Positions 30,450 to 40,176 of a DNA stretch of 64,000 nt are shown in pieces. This DNA is from Streptomyces violens. GTDB lineage: Bacteria > Actinomycetota > Actinomycetes > Streptomycetales > Streptomycetaceae. The stretch lies in contig NZ_JOBH01000009.1 of NCBI RefSeq assembly GCF_000717745.1, forward strand, positions 186,001 to 250,000, in the 5' to 3' direction. The translations under genes were made by a program, and so were the position numbers. The notes beneath the pieces are model-generated. The model had not been told where the DNA came from, ran no database searches, and saw nothing but the letters and a program-made list of their open reading frames with translations. The number at the start of each line of letters is the position of its first letter. Positions within the stretch are counted from its first letter, which is position 1.

Positions 30450-30469
30450 GGATCAGGTCCCTTCCGTCG

Positions 30470-32059
30470 TCACTTGCCGGCGCCCGGAGCGTCCTCGCCG
30501 AGCAGCTTGCCGTCCGAGGTCTCGAACTGCTGCTTGAAGGTGGCGACCGAGTCGGTGAGGGCCTGGATGGTGTCGTCGGACATCTTCCCGCCCTCGACGA
30601 TGCCGGTGAGCAGTTCCTTCTTCTCGCGGCCCATCCAGTCGAGCAGCTCGCGCTCGAAGCGGCGGATGTCCTCCACCGGGACGTCGTCCATCTTGCCGGT
30701 GGTACCGGCCCAGATGGAGACGACCTGCTCCTCGACGGGCATCGGCTGGTACTGACCCTGCTTGAGCAGCTCGGTCATGCGCTGACCGCGGGCCAGCTGC
30801 GCCTTGGAGGCCGCGTCCAGGTCGGAACCGAAGGCGGCGAACGCCTCCAGCTCACGGAACTGGGCGAGGTCCACACGGAGGCGGCCGGAGACCTGCTTCA
30901 TGGCCTTGTGCTGGGCGGAGCCACCGACTCGGGAGACCGAGATACCGACGTTCAGCGCCGGGCGCTGGCCCGCGTTGAACAGGTCGGACTCCAGGAAGCA
31001 CTGGCCGTCGGTGATGGAGATGACGTTGGTCGGAATGAACGCCGACACGTCGTTCGCCTTGGTCTCGACGATCGGCAGACCGGTCATCGAGCCGGCGCCC
31101 ATGTCGTCCGACAGCTTCGCGCAGCGCTCCAGCAGACGCGAGTGCAGGTAGAAGACGTCGCCCGGGTAGGCCTCACGGCCCGGCGGACGGCGCAGCAGCA
31201 GCGACACGGCACGGTAGGCGTCGGCCTGCTTCGACAGGTCGTCGAAGATGATCAGGACGTGCTTGCCCTGGTACATCCAGTGCTGGCCGATGGCCGAGCC
31301 GGTGTAGGGGGCGAGGTACTTGAAGCCGGCCGGGTCGGACGCCGGAGCCGCGACGATCGTCGTGTACTCCAGGGCGCCGGCCTCCTCCAGGGCGCCGCGC
31401 ACGGACGCGATGGTGGAGCCCTTCTGGCCGACCGCGACGTAGATGCAGCGGACCTGCTTCTTCGGGTCGCCCGAGCGCCAGTTGTCGCGCTGGTTGATGA
31501 TGGTGTCGACGGCCAGCGCGGTCTTACCGGTCTGGCGGTCGCCGATGATCAGCTGACGCTGACCGCGGCCGATCGGCACCATCGAGTCGACGGCCTTGTA
31601 GCCGGTCTGCATCGGCTCGTGGACCGACTTACGGACCATGACGCCCGGAGCCTGCAGCTCCAGGGCGCGGCGGCCCTCGGACTCGATCTCGCCGAGGCCG
31701 TCGATCGGGTTGCCCAGCGGGTCGACGACGCGGCCGAGGTAGCCCTCGCCCACGGCGACCGAGAGCACCTCACCGGTGCGCTGCACCGGCTGGCCCTCCT
31801 CGATACCGCTGAACTCACCGAGGACAACCGCACCGATCTCGCGCTCTTCGAGGTTCAGCGCGAGGCCGAGGGTGCCGTCCTCGAACTTCAGCAGTTCGTT
31901 CGCCATCGCCGAGGGAAGTCCCTCGACCTTCGCGATGCCGTCACCGGCCTCGCTGACCGTCCCGACCTCCTCGCGCGAGGCCGCGTCCGGCTTGTACGCC
32001 TGGACAAAGTTCTCCAGCGCGTCCCGGATCTCCTCCGGCCGGATCGTGAGCTCCGCCAT
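30470..32059 (-). CDS. atpA: ATP synthase alpha subunit
   Basis: This 529-residue non-catalytic nucleotide-binding subunit has P-loop [13 protein letters not shown] and VSRVGGSAQ with the conserved Arg that reaches the catalytic site. The start at 32059 gives [15 protein letters not shown]; further upstream the frame is open but lacks conservation. A 154-bp gap separates it from atpH, with a GC-rich imperfect repeat (32100-32150) that might adjust subunit stoichiometry (inference). Confidence 0.98.
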   Translation of the reverse strand: MAELTIRPEEIRDALENFVQAYKPDAASREEVGTVSEAGDGIAKVEGLPSAMANELLKFEDGTLGLALNLEEREIGAVVLGEFSGIEEGQPVQRTGEVLSVAVGEGYLGRVVDPLGNPIDGLGEIESEGRRALELQAPGVMVRKSVHEPMQTGYKAVDSMVPIGRGQRQLIIGDRQTGKTALAVDTIINQRDNWRSGDPKKQVRCIYVAVGQKGSTIASVRGALEEAGALEYTTIVAAPASDPAGFKYLAPYTGSAIGQHWMYQGKHVLIIFDDLSKQADAYRAVSLLLRRPPGREAYPGDVFYLHSRLLERCAKLSDDMGAGSMTGLPIVETKANDVSAFIPTNVISITDGQCFLESDLFNAGQRPALNVGISVSRVGGSAQHKAMKQVSGRLRVDLAQFRELEAFAAFGSDLDAASKAQLARGQRMTELLKQGQYQPMPVEEQVVSIWAGTTGKMDDVPVEDIRRFERELLDWMGREKKELLTGIVEGGKMSDDTIQALTDSVATFKQQFETSDGKLLGEDAPGAGK

Positions 32060-32213
32060 CTGGGTTCCCTGCTCTCCTTGTTGGGCCCGAAGTCTTGTTG
32101 CGGGGCATGGGCTCCCCCGCCGCAGGCAGAGGGCGGGTTCGCCCCCTGTTGCTGTTCCCTGCGTTACGGCCCAACTCGGGCCGCTGCTCATGCTGTTGAG
32201 TTGGTTGGCTGCC

Positions 32214-33029
32214 TCAGCCGGCCATCCGCCGCGACGCCTCGTCCAGGCGCTCGGAGATGGTCCCGTTGATGACCTCGTCACCGATGCGCACCTGCACGCC
32301 GCCGAGGACCTCGGGGTCCACGTCGAGGTTGAGGTGGACCCGCCGGCCGTACAGCGAGGCGAGTGCGGCGCCCAGGCGCTGCTTCTGCGTCTCGCTGATC
32401 GGCACCGCGGAGGTGACCACCGCGACCAGCCGGTCCCGGCGGTGCGCGGCGAGCTTGGACAGGGCGTCCAGCCCTGCATCCAGGCTACGGCCCCGCGGCT
32501 GTGCGACGAGTCGGACGACCAGCCGCTCGGTGACCGCGTTGGCGCGGCCGCCCAGCAGCGAGCGGATCAGCCCGGCCTTGGCCGCGTTGTCCGCCCGGCG
32601 GTCGACCAGTGCGGAGCGCAGCTCGGGCGAGGAGGACACGATCCGGCCGAACCGGAACAGCTCGTCCTCCACGTCGTCGAGCGCACCGGACCGCTGCGCG
32701 GCGACGAGGTCGGCGCTGTACGCCAGCTCCTCGATGCCGTCCACCAGGTCACGCGACTGCGACCAGCGGGAGCGGACCATGCCGGAGACCAGATCAACGG
32801 TCTCGCCGCCGACCTGGCCGCCCAGCAGGCGCCCGGCCAGCTCGGCCTTGGCCTCGCCGGCCTGCGCCGGGTCGGTGAGGACCCGACGCAGCGACACCTC
32901 GCGGTCGAGCAGCGCGGTAACGGCAGCCAGCTCCTCGGCGAGCTTCGCCGCGTCGACGGTCGCGTTGTCCGTCAGCGCGTCGAGACGCTCGCGTGCGGAG
33001 GCCAGTGCCTCGCGGCTCGCTCCATTCAT
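32214..33029 (-). CDS. atpH: ATP synthase delta subunit (long actinobacterial form)
   Basis: This 271-residue peripheral-stalk subunit is longer than the roughly 180 residues of the E. coli protein. The extra length lies in the N-terminal half, as is usual for Streptomyces. The C-terminal segment with [19 protein letters not shown] and [18 protein letters not shown] is the conserved delta signature. Its start overlaps the atpF stop by 4 nt (ATGA). Confidence 0.96.
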   Translation of the reverse strand: MNGASREALASARERLDALTDNATVDAAKLAEELAAVTALLDREVSLRRVLTDPAQAGEAKAELAGRLLGGQVGGETVDLVSGMVRSRWSQSRDLVDGIEELAYSADLVAAQRSGALDDVEDELFRFGRIVSSSPELRSALVDRRADNAAKAGLIRSLLGGRANAVTERLVVRLVAQPRGRSLDAGLDALSKLAAHRRDRLVAVVTSAVPISETQKQRLGAALASLYGRRVHLNLDVDPEVLGGVQVRIGDEVINGTISERLDEASRRMAG

Positions 33030-33598
33030 CGGCCGGCCTCGGCCTTCGCCGAGTCGGTCGCCGCCTTCGCCTCGAGCTCGTCGAGGAAGCGGTCGATCGT
33101 GCGGCTCTGCCGGGCGTGGTCCTCGAGGGACTCACCGACGAGCTTGCCGGCCAGGTCGGTGGCGAGCTTGCCCACGTCCTGACGCAGCGCCTGCGCGGCC
33201 TGCTTCCGGTCCGCCTCGATCTGGGCGTGACCGGCGGCGATGATCTCCTCGCGCTGCCGCTGGCCTTCCGCGCGCATCTCGGCGATGAGCGCGGCACCCT
33301 GCTCCTGCGCCTCCTGGCGCAGACGCGCGGCCTCGTGGCGGGCGTCGGCGAGCTGGGCCCGGTAGTCCTCCAGGACCTGCTGGGCCTCGGCCTGCGCGGC
33401 CTCCGCCTTCTCCATCCCGCCTTCGATCGCCGCGCGGCGCTCGTCCAGAACCTTGTTGATGTTCGGGAGGAGCTTCTTGGCGAGGAAGCCGAAGACGATG
33501 AAGAAGGCGACCAGGCCGATGACAAGCTCTGGGATCGGCGGAATGAGGGGGTTCTGGGGAACCTCCACCTCATTCGCCAGGGTGACCAGGGCGTTCAC
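33026..33598 (-). CDS. atpF: ATP synthase b subunit
   Basis: This 190-residue subunit has one N-terminal membrane segment (about 22-44, PELVIGLVAFFIVFGFLAKK) and a long charged coiled coil forming the peripheral stalk. The start is GTG at 33598. It lies between atpE and atpH, the normal order. Confidence 0.97.
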   Translation of the reverse strand: MNALVTLANEVEVPQNPLIPPIPELVIGLVAFFIVFGFLAKKLLPNINKVLDERRAAIEGGMEKAEAAQAEAQQVLEDYRAQLADARHEAARLRQEAQEQGAALIAEMRAEGQRQREEIIAAGHAQIEADRKQAAQALRQDVGKLATDLAGKLVGESLEDHARQSRTIDRFLDELEAKAATDSAKAEAGR

Positions 33599-33640
33599 AT
33601 CAATGCCTTCCGTCTAAGGGGTTCGTCGATGTGGCTCGGT

Positions 33641-33883
33641 TTACTTGTAAACGAAGCCCATGACGATGCCGATCAGGGCGAGCGCCTCACAGAAGGCGAA
33701 ACCCATGATCTGGTTGGTGCGGATCAGGCCGGCGGCCTCGGGCTGACGGGCCAGCGCCTGGGTGCCGTTACCGAAGATGATGCCGACGCCGACGCCGGGG
33801 CCGATGGCGGCCAGGCCGTAACCGATCGCGCTGGCGCTGCCGGTGAACGCTTCGGCGGAGGCGAGGGTCTGGAGAGCGGACAT
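33641..33883 (-). CDS. atpE: ATP synthase c subunit
   Basis: This 80-residue hairpin of two membrane helices is joined by the polar loop ARQP (about 45-48), with the ion-binding carboxylate E66 in FAFCEALALIG. Several copies form the rotor ring that carries protons. There is no sodium-type ligand set visible. Confidence 0.98.
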   Translation of the reverse strand: MSALQTLASAEAFTGSASAIGYGLAAIGPGVGVGIIFGNGTQALARQPEAAGLIRTNQIMGFAFCEALALIGIVMGFVYK

Positions 33884-33958
33884 GCCGGTTCTTCCTTCTC
33901 TTTCAAGGACCGGTGGGGGTTGGCCACCGGACGACTGTGGATTGGGGGAGACGGGGGC

Positions 33959-34774
33959 TCAGTGGTGCTCGGCGAGCGCGCCCTGGACGTAGTTGCAGGC
34001 CAGCAGCACGAAGACGTACGCCTGGACGGCCTGGATGAACAGCTCGAAGGCGGTCATCACGATGGTCATCACGAAGGAGGCGCCCGCGTAGACGAAGCCG
34101 ACGCCGTTCGCCAGGTAGAAGCTGGCGATGGTGAACATCACGATCAGCATGTGGCCCGCGAACATGTTCGCGAAGAGCCGGACCGCGTGGGTGAAGGGGC
34201 GGATGATCAGGTTCGAGAAGAACTCGATGACCATCAGCAGCGGCAGCACCGCACCGAGCGACTTGTCGTAGCCGGTGATGTTCTTCCAGCCGCCAACGAA
34301 GCCCTGCTTCTTGAAGGTGAGGAACACCCACAGGACCCAGACCATGATGGCGAGTCCGGCGGGGAAGGCGATGACCGATGTCACCGGGAACTGGGCGAGC
34401 GGAATGATCGACCAGATGTTCATGACCCACACGAAGAAGAAGAGCGACACCATGAAGGGGACGTACTTCTCGCCCTCCTTCTTGCCGAGCGCGTCGTACA
34501 CGAGCCCACGGCGCACGAAGTCGTAACCCGCTTCGGCGATCATCTGCATCTTGCCCGGCACGACCTTCGCCCGGCCGAAAGCAGCCCAGAAGAACCACAC
34601 CACGACGACGGTGCTGACCAGGGCCAGCAGCATCGGCTTGTTGAAGTTGAAGCTGCCGATCGAGAAGAGCGGCTCGAAGACGAACGAGTGCAGGCCGGGA
34701 GCCTCGAAGCCACACCCTGGAATGAAGAGGTGACACTCGGTGTTAAAGGCGAGCGTATTCATGTCAGCACTCAC
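33959..34774 (-). CDS. atpB: ATP synthase a subunit
   Basis: This 271-residue stator channel subunit has about five or six membrane helices. The essential Arg lies in FTHAVRLFANMFAGHML, and the last helix has FELFIQAVQAYVFVLLA. I chose GTG at 34774 because AAGGAG sits six bases upstream; the ATG at 34762 is the alternative, and an upstream start at 34810 would have no ribosome binding site. Confidence 0.96.
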   Translation of the reverse strand: MSADMNTLAFNTECHLFIPGCGFEAPGLHSFVFEPLFSIGSFNFNKPMLLALVSTVVVVWFFWAAFGRAKVVPGKMQMIAEAGYDFVRRGLVYDALGKKEGEKYVPFMVSLFFFVWVMNIWSIIPLAQFPVTSVIAFPAGLAIMVWVLWVFLTFKKQGFVGGWKNITGYDKSLGAVLPLLMVIEFFSNLIIRPFTHAVRLFANMFAGHMLIVMFTIASFYLANGVGFVYAGASFVMTIVMTAFELFIQAVQAYVFVLLACNYVQGALAEHH

Positions 34775-35038
34775 CGCGAGCTCCTTCAGCGTGGCGCATA
34801 GGTACGGCAACCTCGTTGTGTCGGCGCGGCGTTGATCCGCGGAACGGCACTGGACTGGTCTTACGGATTTGGGGGCGGCACTTCGGCACTGGGCCGGTTC
34901 GCGTCACAGGCGGGGGCCGCAGGAGAGGGTCGTCCTGCCCCGGGGGACTCGGGAGCCGCGCCGCCTGCGCCAACTGTGCCGCAGATGGCACCGGACGATA
35001 GCAGGCTTGCGTGGCTGCGTTTATCCCGGCCCTACGTC

Positions 35039-35476
35039 TCACGTCGCGGACCCCGCCGTTTCCGCGCGCTTCGCTTCGGCGGAGTCGGGGTCGACGTAGA
35101 GAATCTTCGCCTTCATGTACGCGCGGGCCTGTGCGGCGATCCACACAAGGGTCGACGCGAGCAGCGTGAACGCGAATGCCTTGGTGTCGAAAAGGGAGGT
35201 GTCCTTGAACGCCATGAGGAAGACCGCGACGAACAGGATCTGCACGGCGTACAGCATGAGCCCCATCATCTGGAACAGCCCGGGGTACTTCCTGGCGGTC
35301 TGCTGCAGGACGACGAGGCTGACACCCATCACGAAGAGCACCAGCACCACACCGAACACGGCACCGATCGCGCCCTTTCCGCCGGCGACCAGCGCACTGA
35401 CGACGACAGCGAGGGCGCCGACGACAAGCGTAGGAACGAGGGCACGAAGAAACAGGCGAGCGTCATGTGACTGCAT
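35039..35476 (-). CDS. atpI: AtpI-like membrane protein at head of atp operon
   Basis: This 145-residue protein has four membrane segments (about 10-30, 34-56, 68-90 and 95-118) and a charged C-terminus. Position directly upstream of atpB and its topology match ATP synthase protein I, which helps assemble the c ring or supply magnesium in other bacteria. Primary-sequence similarity is weak, so the name rests on position. A 264-bp gap follows before atpB, in which I see no gene. Confidence 0.85.
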   Translation of the reverse strand: MQSHDARLFLRALVPTLVVGALAVVVSALVAGGKGAIGAVFGVVLVLFVMGVSLVVLQQTARKYPGLFQMMGLMLYAVQILFVAVFLMAFKDTSLFDTKAFAFTLLASTLVWIAAQARAYMKAKILYVDPDSAEAKRAETAGSAT

Positions 35477-35792
35477 AGCGGCGCTCCGGCGGGGTGGGGG
35501 CAGGTGTGCTCGCGGACGAGCGTAGACCCGGCACGACGGCGAGCTGACGAGCCGAATGGTCTGTCCGACTCGGGACTTACGGCTCTATCACCGGGTCTCG
35601 TGAACGGTATCACAAACTATTTGATGAGGTCTTTACCTACTTCGTGTGCTACCTGTCACACGTGAGCAGTACCCCGCGCGTTGGTGCACTGACGGCCGCC
35701 GCTTTGTGTGCTATGCGGCCGGAATGGCCCGATTTTAGATGTGGCGAACATAATCTCGAAAAAAGCTCCGGTAATTTTCCGGAACCAGTGCT
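35477..35792. other. 316-bp region: atp promoter area and wecA terminator, no gene
   Basis: An unusually AT-rich patch (about 35605-35660) upstream of atpI probably holds the operon promoter; exact hexamers could not be set. The distal end contains the wecA terminator, listed separately. No coding signal is seen. Confidence 0.5.
35759..35783 (-). terminator. Rho-independent terminator of wecA
   Basis: Read on the minus strand, TCCGG-AAAATTA-CCGGA is followed after GC by six T residues, a textbook intrinsic terminator 10 nt past the wecA stop. Such T-run terminators are rare in this genome. Confidence 0.8.
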
Positions 35793-37142
35793 TCAGCGCC
35801 GGCTGCCGACCCCGCGCCAGTCGCTGAACCGGGACCGGTCGCCGATCGCGGTGGCCCCGTGGATCCCCGCCGGCACCGGCTCCCGCTGCTCCTCCTCCGA
35901 CGCGGCCGCCGCACCGGACGGACCGGCTTCCGCAGCCGCACCGTCCGCCACGTCCGTGCCGGCCTGCCGCCGGTAGCGCGGCGGCACCATCCAGTGCGCC
36001 CAGCGCGGCGCCCGCGGCCGGAACCGCGGGAGCAGCAGGAGGCCGAGGCCCACCGCGCTCAGCACGACGATGCCCAGGACGATCCAGACGCTGGCGTTGT
36101 TCACCGAGTACGCCACCGCGCCGAACGCGATCAGCGCCGACCAGAAGTACATGATCAGCACCGCGCGGCTGTGCGAGTGGCCGATCTCCAGGAGCCGGTG
36201 GTGCAGGTGGCCGCGGTCGGCCGTGAACGGCGACTGGCCGTTCCAGGTGCGCCGCACGATCGCGAGGACCAGGTCGGCGAAGGGCACCGCGATGATCGTC
36301 AGCGGCAGCAGCAGCGGAATGTAGACCGGCACCATCGTGTGCACCGCGAGCCGCTCGGAGCCCGCGAACAGCTGCATCGCGTCCGGGTCCACCTGGCCGG
36401 TGACCGAGATCGCGCCCGCGGCCAGCACCAGCCCGATCAGCATCGAGCCCGAGTCGCCCATGAAGATCCGCGCCGGGTGCATGTTGTGCGGCAGGAAGCC
36501 CAGGCACATGCCCATCAGGATCGCCGCGAAGAGCGAGGCGGGGGCGGCCGCCTCCAGGCCGTAGCCGTACCAGATGCGGTACGCGTACATGAAGAACGCG
36601 GCGGCCGCGATGCACACCATGCCGGAGGCGAGGCCGTCCAGGCCGTCGACGAAGTTCACCGCGTTGATGGTGATGACGACCAGCGCGACGGTGAGCAGCG
36701 TGCCCTGCATGGGGGTCAGCGAGACCGTGCCGATGCCGGGCACCGGGATCCACAGGATCGTCAGACCCTGCAGGACCATCACGCCCGCGGCGATCATCTG
36801 GCCGCCGAGCTTGATGAGCGCGTCCACGCCCCACTTGTCGTCCAGGACGCCGAGGATCCAGATGAGCGCGGCGCCCGAGAGCAGCGCGCGCGGCTCGTTG
36901 GAGAACTCGAAGACGCTCTTGATGTTCGTCAGGTGCGCCGAGACCAGCAGACCCGCGCACAGACCGCCGAACATCGCGATGCCGCCGAGCCGCGGCGTCG
37001 GTTCGCGGTGCACGTCACGGGCGCGGATCTCCGGCATCGCGCCGGCCGCGATCGCGAATTTCCGTACCGGCCCGGTCAGCAGGTAAGTGACCGCGGCCGT
37101 GACGCACAGCGTCAGCAGGTATTCACGCACGGGCTGCCCCAT
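35793..37142 (-). CDS. wecA: WecA/Rfe-type polyprenyl-phosphate sugar-1-phosphate transferase
   Basis: This 449-residue integral membrane enzyme of the MraY/WecA family attaches an amino-sugar phosphate to undecaprenyl- or decaprenyl-phosphate, starting cell-wall polymer synthesis. It has about eleven membrane segments, NFVDGLDGLASG, FMGDSGSMLIG and the HLHHRLLEIGHSHS loop. A 90-residue Ala/Pro-rich tail is cytoplasmic and unconserved. It holds the position of rfe next to the atp operon, as in mycobacteria. The exact sugar is not known. Confidence 0.92.
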   Translation of the reverse strand: MGQPVREYLLTLCVTAAVTYLLTGPVRKFAIAAGAMPEIRARDVHREPTPRLGGIAMFGGLCAGLLVSAHLTNIKSVFEFSNEPRALLSGAALIWILGVLDDKWGVDALIKLGGQMIAAGVMVLQGLTILWIPVPGIGTVSLTPMQGTLLTVALVVITINAVNFVDGLDGLASGMVCIAAAAFFMYAYRIWYGYGLEAAAPASLFAAILMGMCLGFLPHNMHPARIFMGDSGSMLIGLVLAAGAISVTGQVDPDAMQLFAGSERLAVHTMVPVYIPLLLPLTIIAVPFADLVLAIVRRTWNGQSPFTADRGHLHHRLLEIGHSHSRAVLIMYFWSALIAFGAVAYSVNNASVWIVLGIVVLSAVGLGLLLLPRFRPRAPRWAHWMVPPRYRRQAGTDVADGAAAEAGPSGAAAASEEEQREPVPAGIHGATAIGDRSRFSDWRGVGSRR

Positions 37143-37241
37143 TGGTATCGCTGGCCATCACAGCCACACACCATATGCGTGTCCGACCCCCAGCCGTGAA
37201 TGTAGGTATGGACGTTCCTCGCGCGTGAGCGGTTCCCGGAT

Positions 37242-38582
37242 TCAGGCGTGCGGGGGATATGGCGGGAAGTGCCGGACCAGTTCCGTGGTCGCGGCACGGA
37301 CCGCGCCGTCCTCCCGCAGTGCCGCTCCGATCAGCGCACCGACACGTGCCATCTCGGCTTCCCCCATTCCCTGCGTGGAAACGGCCGCGGTACCGAGGCG
37401 GATGCCGGTCCTGCGTACCGAGGCGTCCGCCGGGCAGGGCAGCGCACAGGTGTCCAGGACGATGCCGGCCGCGGCCAGCCGGCCGCGCGCCGTCCGCGCG
37501 TCCAGGCCCACCGGCGCGGTGTCGGCGGTGATCAGGTGGGTGTCGGTGCCCCCGGTCGTGACCGTCAGGCCCTCCCCCTCCAGCGCCTCGGCGAGCGCCC
37601 GCGCGTTGGCCGTTACCCGGTGCGCGTACTCCGCGAACGCGGGCGTCGCGGCCTCCCCGAACGCCACCGCCTTCGCCGCCACCGTGTGCATCTGCGCGCC
37701 GCCCTGGGTGAACGGGAACACCGCCCGGTCGATCCGCTCGGCCAGGTCCGCGCCGCACAGGATCATGCCGCCGCGCGGGCCGCGCAGGACCTTGTGGGTG
37801 GTCGCGCACACCACATCCGCGTACGGGACCGGGTTCGGCGCCGCTCCCCCGGCCACCAGCCCGATCGGGTGCGCGGCGTCCGCGATGAGGTACGCGCCCA
37901 CCTCGTCGGCGATCTCCCGGAAGGCCGCGTAGTCGATGTGGCGCGGATACGAGATCGAGCCGCAGACGATGGCCTTGGGACGGCGCCGGATCGCCAGCTG
38001 CCGGATGCGGTCGTAGTCCAGCAGGCCGGTGTCCGGGTCCACGCCGTACCCGGCGAAGTCGAACCACCGTCCGGAGAAGTTGGCCGGCGAGCCGTGCGTG
38101 AGGTGACCGCCGTGCGGCAGCGACATGGCCAGCACGCTGTCCCCGGGGCGCAGCAGGGCCGCGTAGGCGGCCAGTACGGCCGAAGAGCCGCTGTGGGACT
38201 GCACGTTGGCGTGCTCGGCGCCGAAGAGGGCCTTGGCGCGCTCGATGGCCGTCCGCTCGGCGAAGTCCACCATTTCGCAGCCGCCGTGGTGGCGGGCGCC
38301 GGGATACCCCTCGGCGTACTTGTTCGCGAGCGGGGAGCCCAGCGCCGCGAGGACGGCCGGGGACGTGAAGTTCTCCGCGGCGATCAGCTGGAGGCCCGCC
38401 GCCTGCCGGGCGCTCTCGCCGAGCAGCGCCTCGGCGATCTGCGGGTCCTGGGCGCGGAGCTGCTCGAAGCCGGGCCCGCTCCAGGCGCCCGGCGGGCTCG
38501 CGGCCGGCGGCCCGTCGCTCTGCTGCCGGGCCGGCCGGGAGTGCGGGGTGGCGCTGCGGGTGGACGCGGGAGTCGCTGGCAT
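37242..38582 (-). CDS. glyA: Serine hydroxymethyltransferase
   Basis: This 446-residue PLP enzyme interconverts serine and glycine with tetrahydrofolate. The PLP lysine lies in CATTHKVLRGPRGG; GLQLIAAENFTS, NKYAEGYPGARHHGG and GGTDTHLI are also typical. The ATG at 38582 (with GGAGC) starts with about 45 unconserved residues before the enzyme proper. Streptomyces often have a second copy elsewhere, so this may not be the main enzyme (inference). Confidence 0.93.
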   Translation of the reverse strand: MPATPASTRSATPHSRPARQQSDGPPAASPPGAWSGPGFEQLRAQDPQIAEALLGESARQAAGLQLIAAENFTSPAVLAALGSPLANKYAEGYPGARHHGGCEMVDFAERTAIERAKALFGAEHANVQSHSGSSAVLAAYAALLRPGDSVLAMSLPHGGHLTHGSPANFSGRWFDFAGYGVDPDTGLLDYDRIRQLAIRRRPKAIVCGSISYPRHIDYAAFREIADEVGAYLIADAAHPIGLVAGGAAPNPVPYADVVCATTHKVLRGPRGGMILCGADLAERIDRAVFPFTQGGAQMHTVAAKAVAFGEAATPAFAEYAHRVTANARALAEALEGEGLTVTTGGTDTHLITADTAPVGLDARTARGRLAAAGIVLDTCALPCPADASVRRTGIRLGTAAVSTQGMGEAEMARVGALIGAALREDGAVRAATTELVRHFPPYPPHA

Positions 38583-38787
38583 CGCTCGCTCCGGGCCTCG
38601 TACGGGGGACGTACGTCCAATGTAGGTGCGGAACGGCGTCCGGGCGCGGTGTACGGCGTGACGGAGCGGCCGGGCGGGTGTCGGGGGCGTCTTACGGCCA
38701 CGGGGCGGCACAGGGCGGCCACGCGGGCCGTGAGGCGGCTCGGGCGCCGTGCGGCGGGTGAGGCGGCTCAGGCGCGGTGAGGGCGGC

Positions 38788-39444
38788 TCAGGCGCGTGCG
38801 GGGACCCCGGTGAGGGCCGTGACGACCGGGTCGAGGGCCTGGTTGATCTCGTCGCCGATGGAGCGGAAGAACGTGATGGGCGCGCCGTAGGGGTCGTGCA
38901 CCTCGTCGGCCTCGGCGTTCGGCGCGAGCAGCCAGCCGCGCAGCGCGGCGGCCGCGCCGACCAGGGCGCGGGCACGGGCCACCAGGCCGCCGTCCGGCAG
39001 CGCCGGGTCCGGCCCGGGCAGGGTGGCCGGGTCTATGGCCTTCACCAGCCGGTTGAACTCCTTGAGCGTGAAGGTGCGCAGGCCCGCCGAGTGGCCCATG
39101 GAGATGACCTGGGCGCGGTGGTCACGGGTGGCGGTCAGCACCAGGTCGGCGCGGATGACGTGCTCGTCCAGCAGCTCGCGGCCGATGAAGCCGGCCGGGT
39201 CGGCGCCGTAGTCGGCCAGGACGGTGGCGGCGTGGGTCTCCATCGGGGCGCCCTCGTGGCCCCAGGTGCCGGCGCTCTCCACCACGATCCCGCTGGTCAG
39301 CTCGGTACCGAGTCTGCGTTGCAGGCCATGGCGGTGCAGCCGCTCGGTGATCGGCGAGCGGCAGACGTTGCCGGTGCTGACGTGGAGGATGCGGAAGGTG
39401 TAGTCGTCGTGCGTTCCCGCTATGCCACGCCCCTGCGGGGCCAT
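38788..39444 (-). CDS. Low-molecular-weight tyrosine phosphatase homologue with Cys-to-Ser nucleophile
   Basis: This 218-residue protein has the LMW-PTP phosphate loop as VSTGNVCRSP (22-31). The position of the catalytic Cys (six before Arg29) is Ser23; family members have VCxGNxCRSP. The general-acid loop DPYG is still present near the C-terminus. It may be a phosphotyrosine-binding pseudo-enzyme, a very slow phosphatase or a diverged arsenate reductase. The start shares one base with the stop of the sua5 gene (TGATG), so they are coupled. Confidence 0.85.
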   Translation of the reverse strand: MAPQGRGIAGTHDDYTFRILHVSTGNVCRSPITERLHRHGLQRRLGTELTSGIVVESAGTWGHEGAPMETHAATVLADYGADPAGFIGRELLDEHVIRADLVLTATRDHRAQVISMGHSAGLRTFTLKEFNRLVKAIDPATLPGPDPALPDGGLVARARALVGAAAALRGWLLAPNAEADEVHDPYGAPITFFRSIGDEINQALDPVVTALTGVPARA

Positions 39445-40091
39445 CAATTGGCCACCTCGAGCTCGGGTACGACCTTGCGGAGCTCGTCGGCGTCGAGGGC
39501 GCCGGCCCGCAGCAGCCGCGGGATCTTGCCCGTGACGTCGACGATGGAGGACGGCACGGCGGCGGGGGTGGGCCCGCCGTCCAGGTACACGGAGACGGAG
39601 TCGCCCAGCATGTCCTGGGCCGCGTCGCAGTCCTGCGGGGACGGGTGTCCCGTGAGGTTGGCGCTGGAGACGGCCATCGGGCCGAACTCGGTCAGCAGCT
39701 CGATGGCCACGGGGTGCAGCGGCATCCGCACGGCCACCGTGCCGCCGGTCTCGCCGAGATCCCAGGTGAGCGAGGGCTGGTGCCGCGCGACCAGGGTCAG
39801 CGCACCCGGCCAGAAGGCGTCGACCAGCTCCCACGCCTGCTCGGAGAAGTCCGTGACCAGGCCGTGCAGGGTGTTCGGCGAGCCGACCAGGACCGGCGAG
39901 GGCATGTTCCGGCCGCGGCCCTTGGCCTCCAGCAGGTCGCCGACGGCCTCCGAGTTGAAGGCGTCGGCGCCGATCCCGTAGACGGTGTCGGTCGGCAGCA
40001 CGACCAGCTCCCCACGCCGGACCGCCGAGGCGGCCTCGCGCAGGCCGGTCGCGCGGTCGGTCGCGTCGCTGCAGTCGTATCGCCGTGCCAT
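39444..40091 (-). CDS. L-threonylcarbamoyladenylate synthase (Sua5/YwlC/TsaC)
   Basis: This 215-residue enzyme makes threonylcarbamoyl-AMP from threonine, bicarbonate and ATP for the t6A37 modification of tRNAs decoding ANN codons. Motifs are PTDTVYGIGADA, KGRGRNMPSPVLV, FWPGALTL and MAVSSANLTGHPSP. It is the short TsaC-like form without the extra Sua5 domain. It lies between prmC and the phosphatase homologue in the conserved actinobacterial order. Confidence 0.95.
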   Translation of the reverse strand: MARRYDCSDATDRATGLREAASAVRRGELVVLPTDTVYGIGADAFNSEAVGDLLEAKGRGRNMPSPVLVGSPNTLHGLVTDFSEQAWELVDAFWPGALTLVARHQPSLTWDLGETGGTVAVRMPLHPVAIELLTEFGPMAVSSANLTGHPSPQDCDAAQDMLGDSVSVYLDGGPTPAAVPSSIVDVTGKIPRLLRAGALDADELRKVVPELEVAN

Positions 40092-40176
40092 TAGCGGGCC
40101 TCCTGGTGCGGAACGGTGTTGGGGGTGGAACGGCGCCCGGCGGCGGCCGGGGCCCGGTCGGGAACTGCGGATACGG

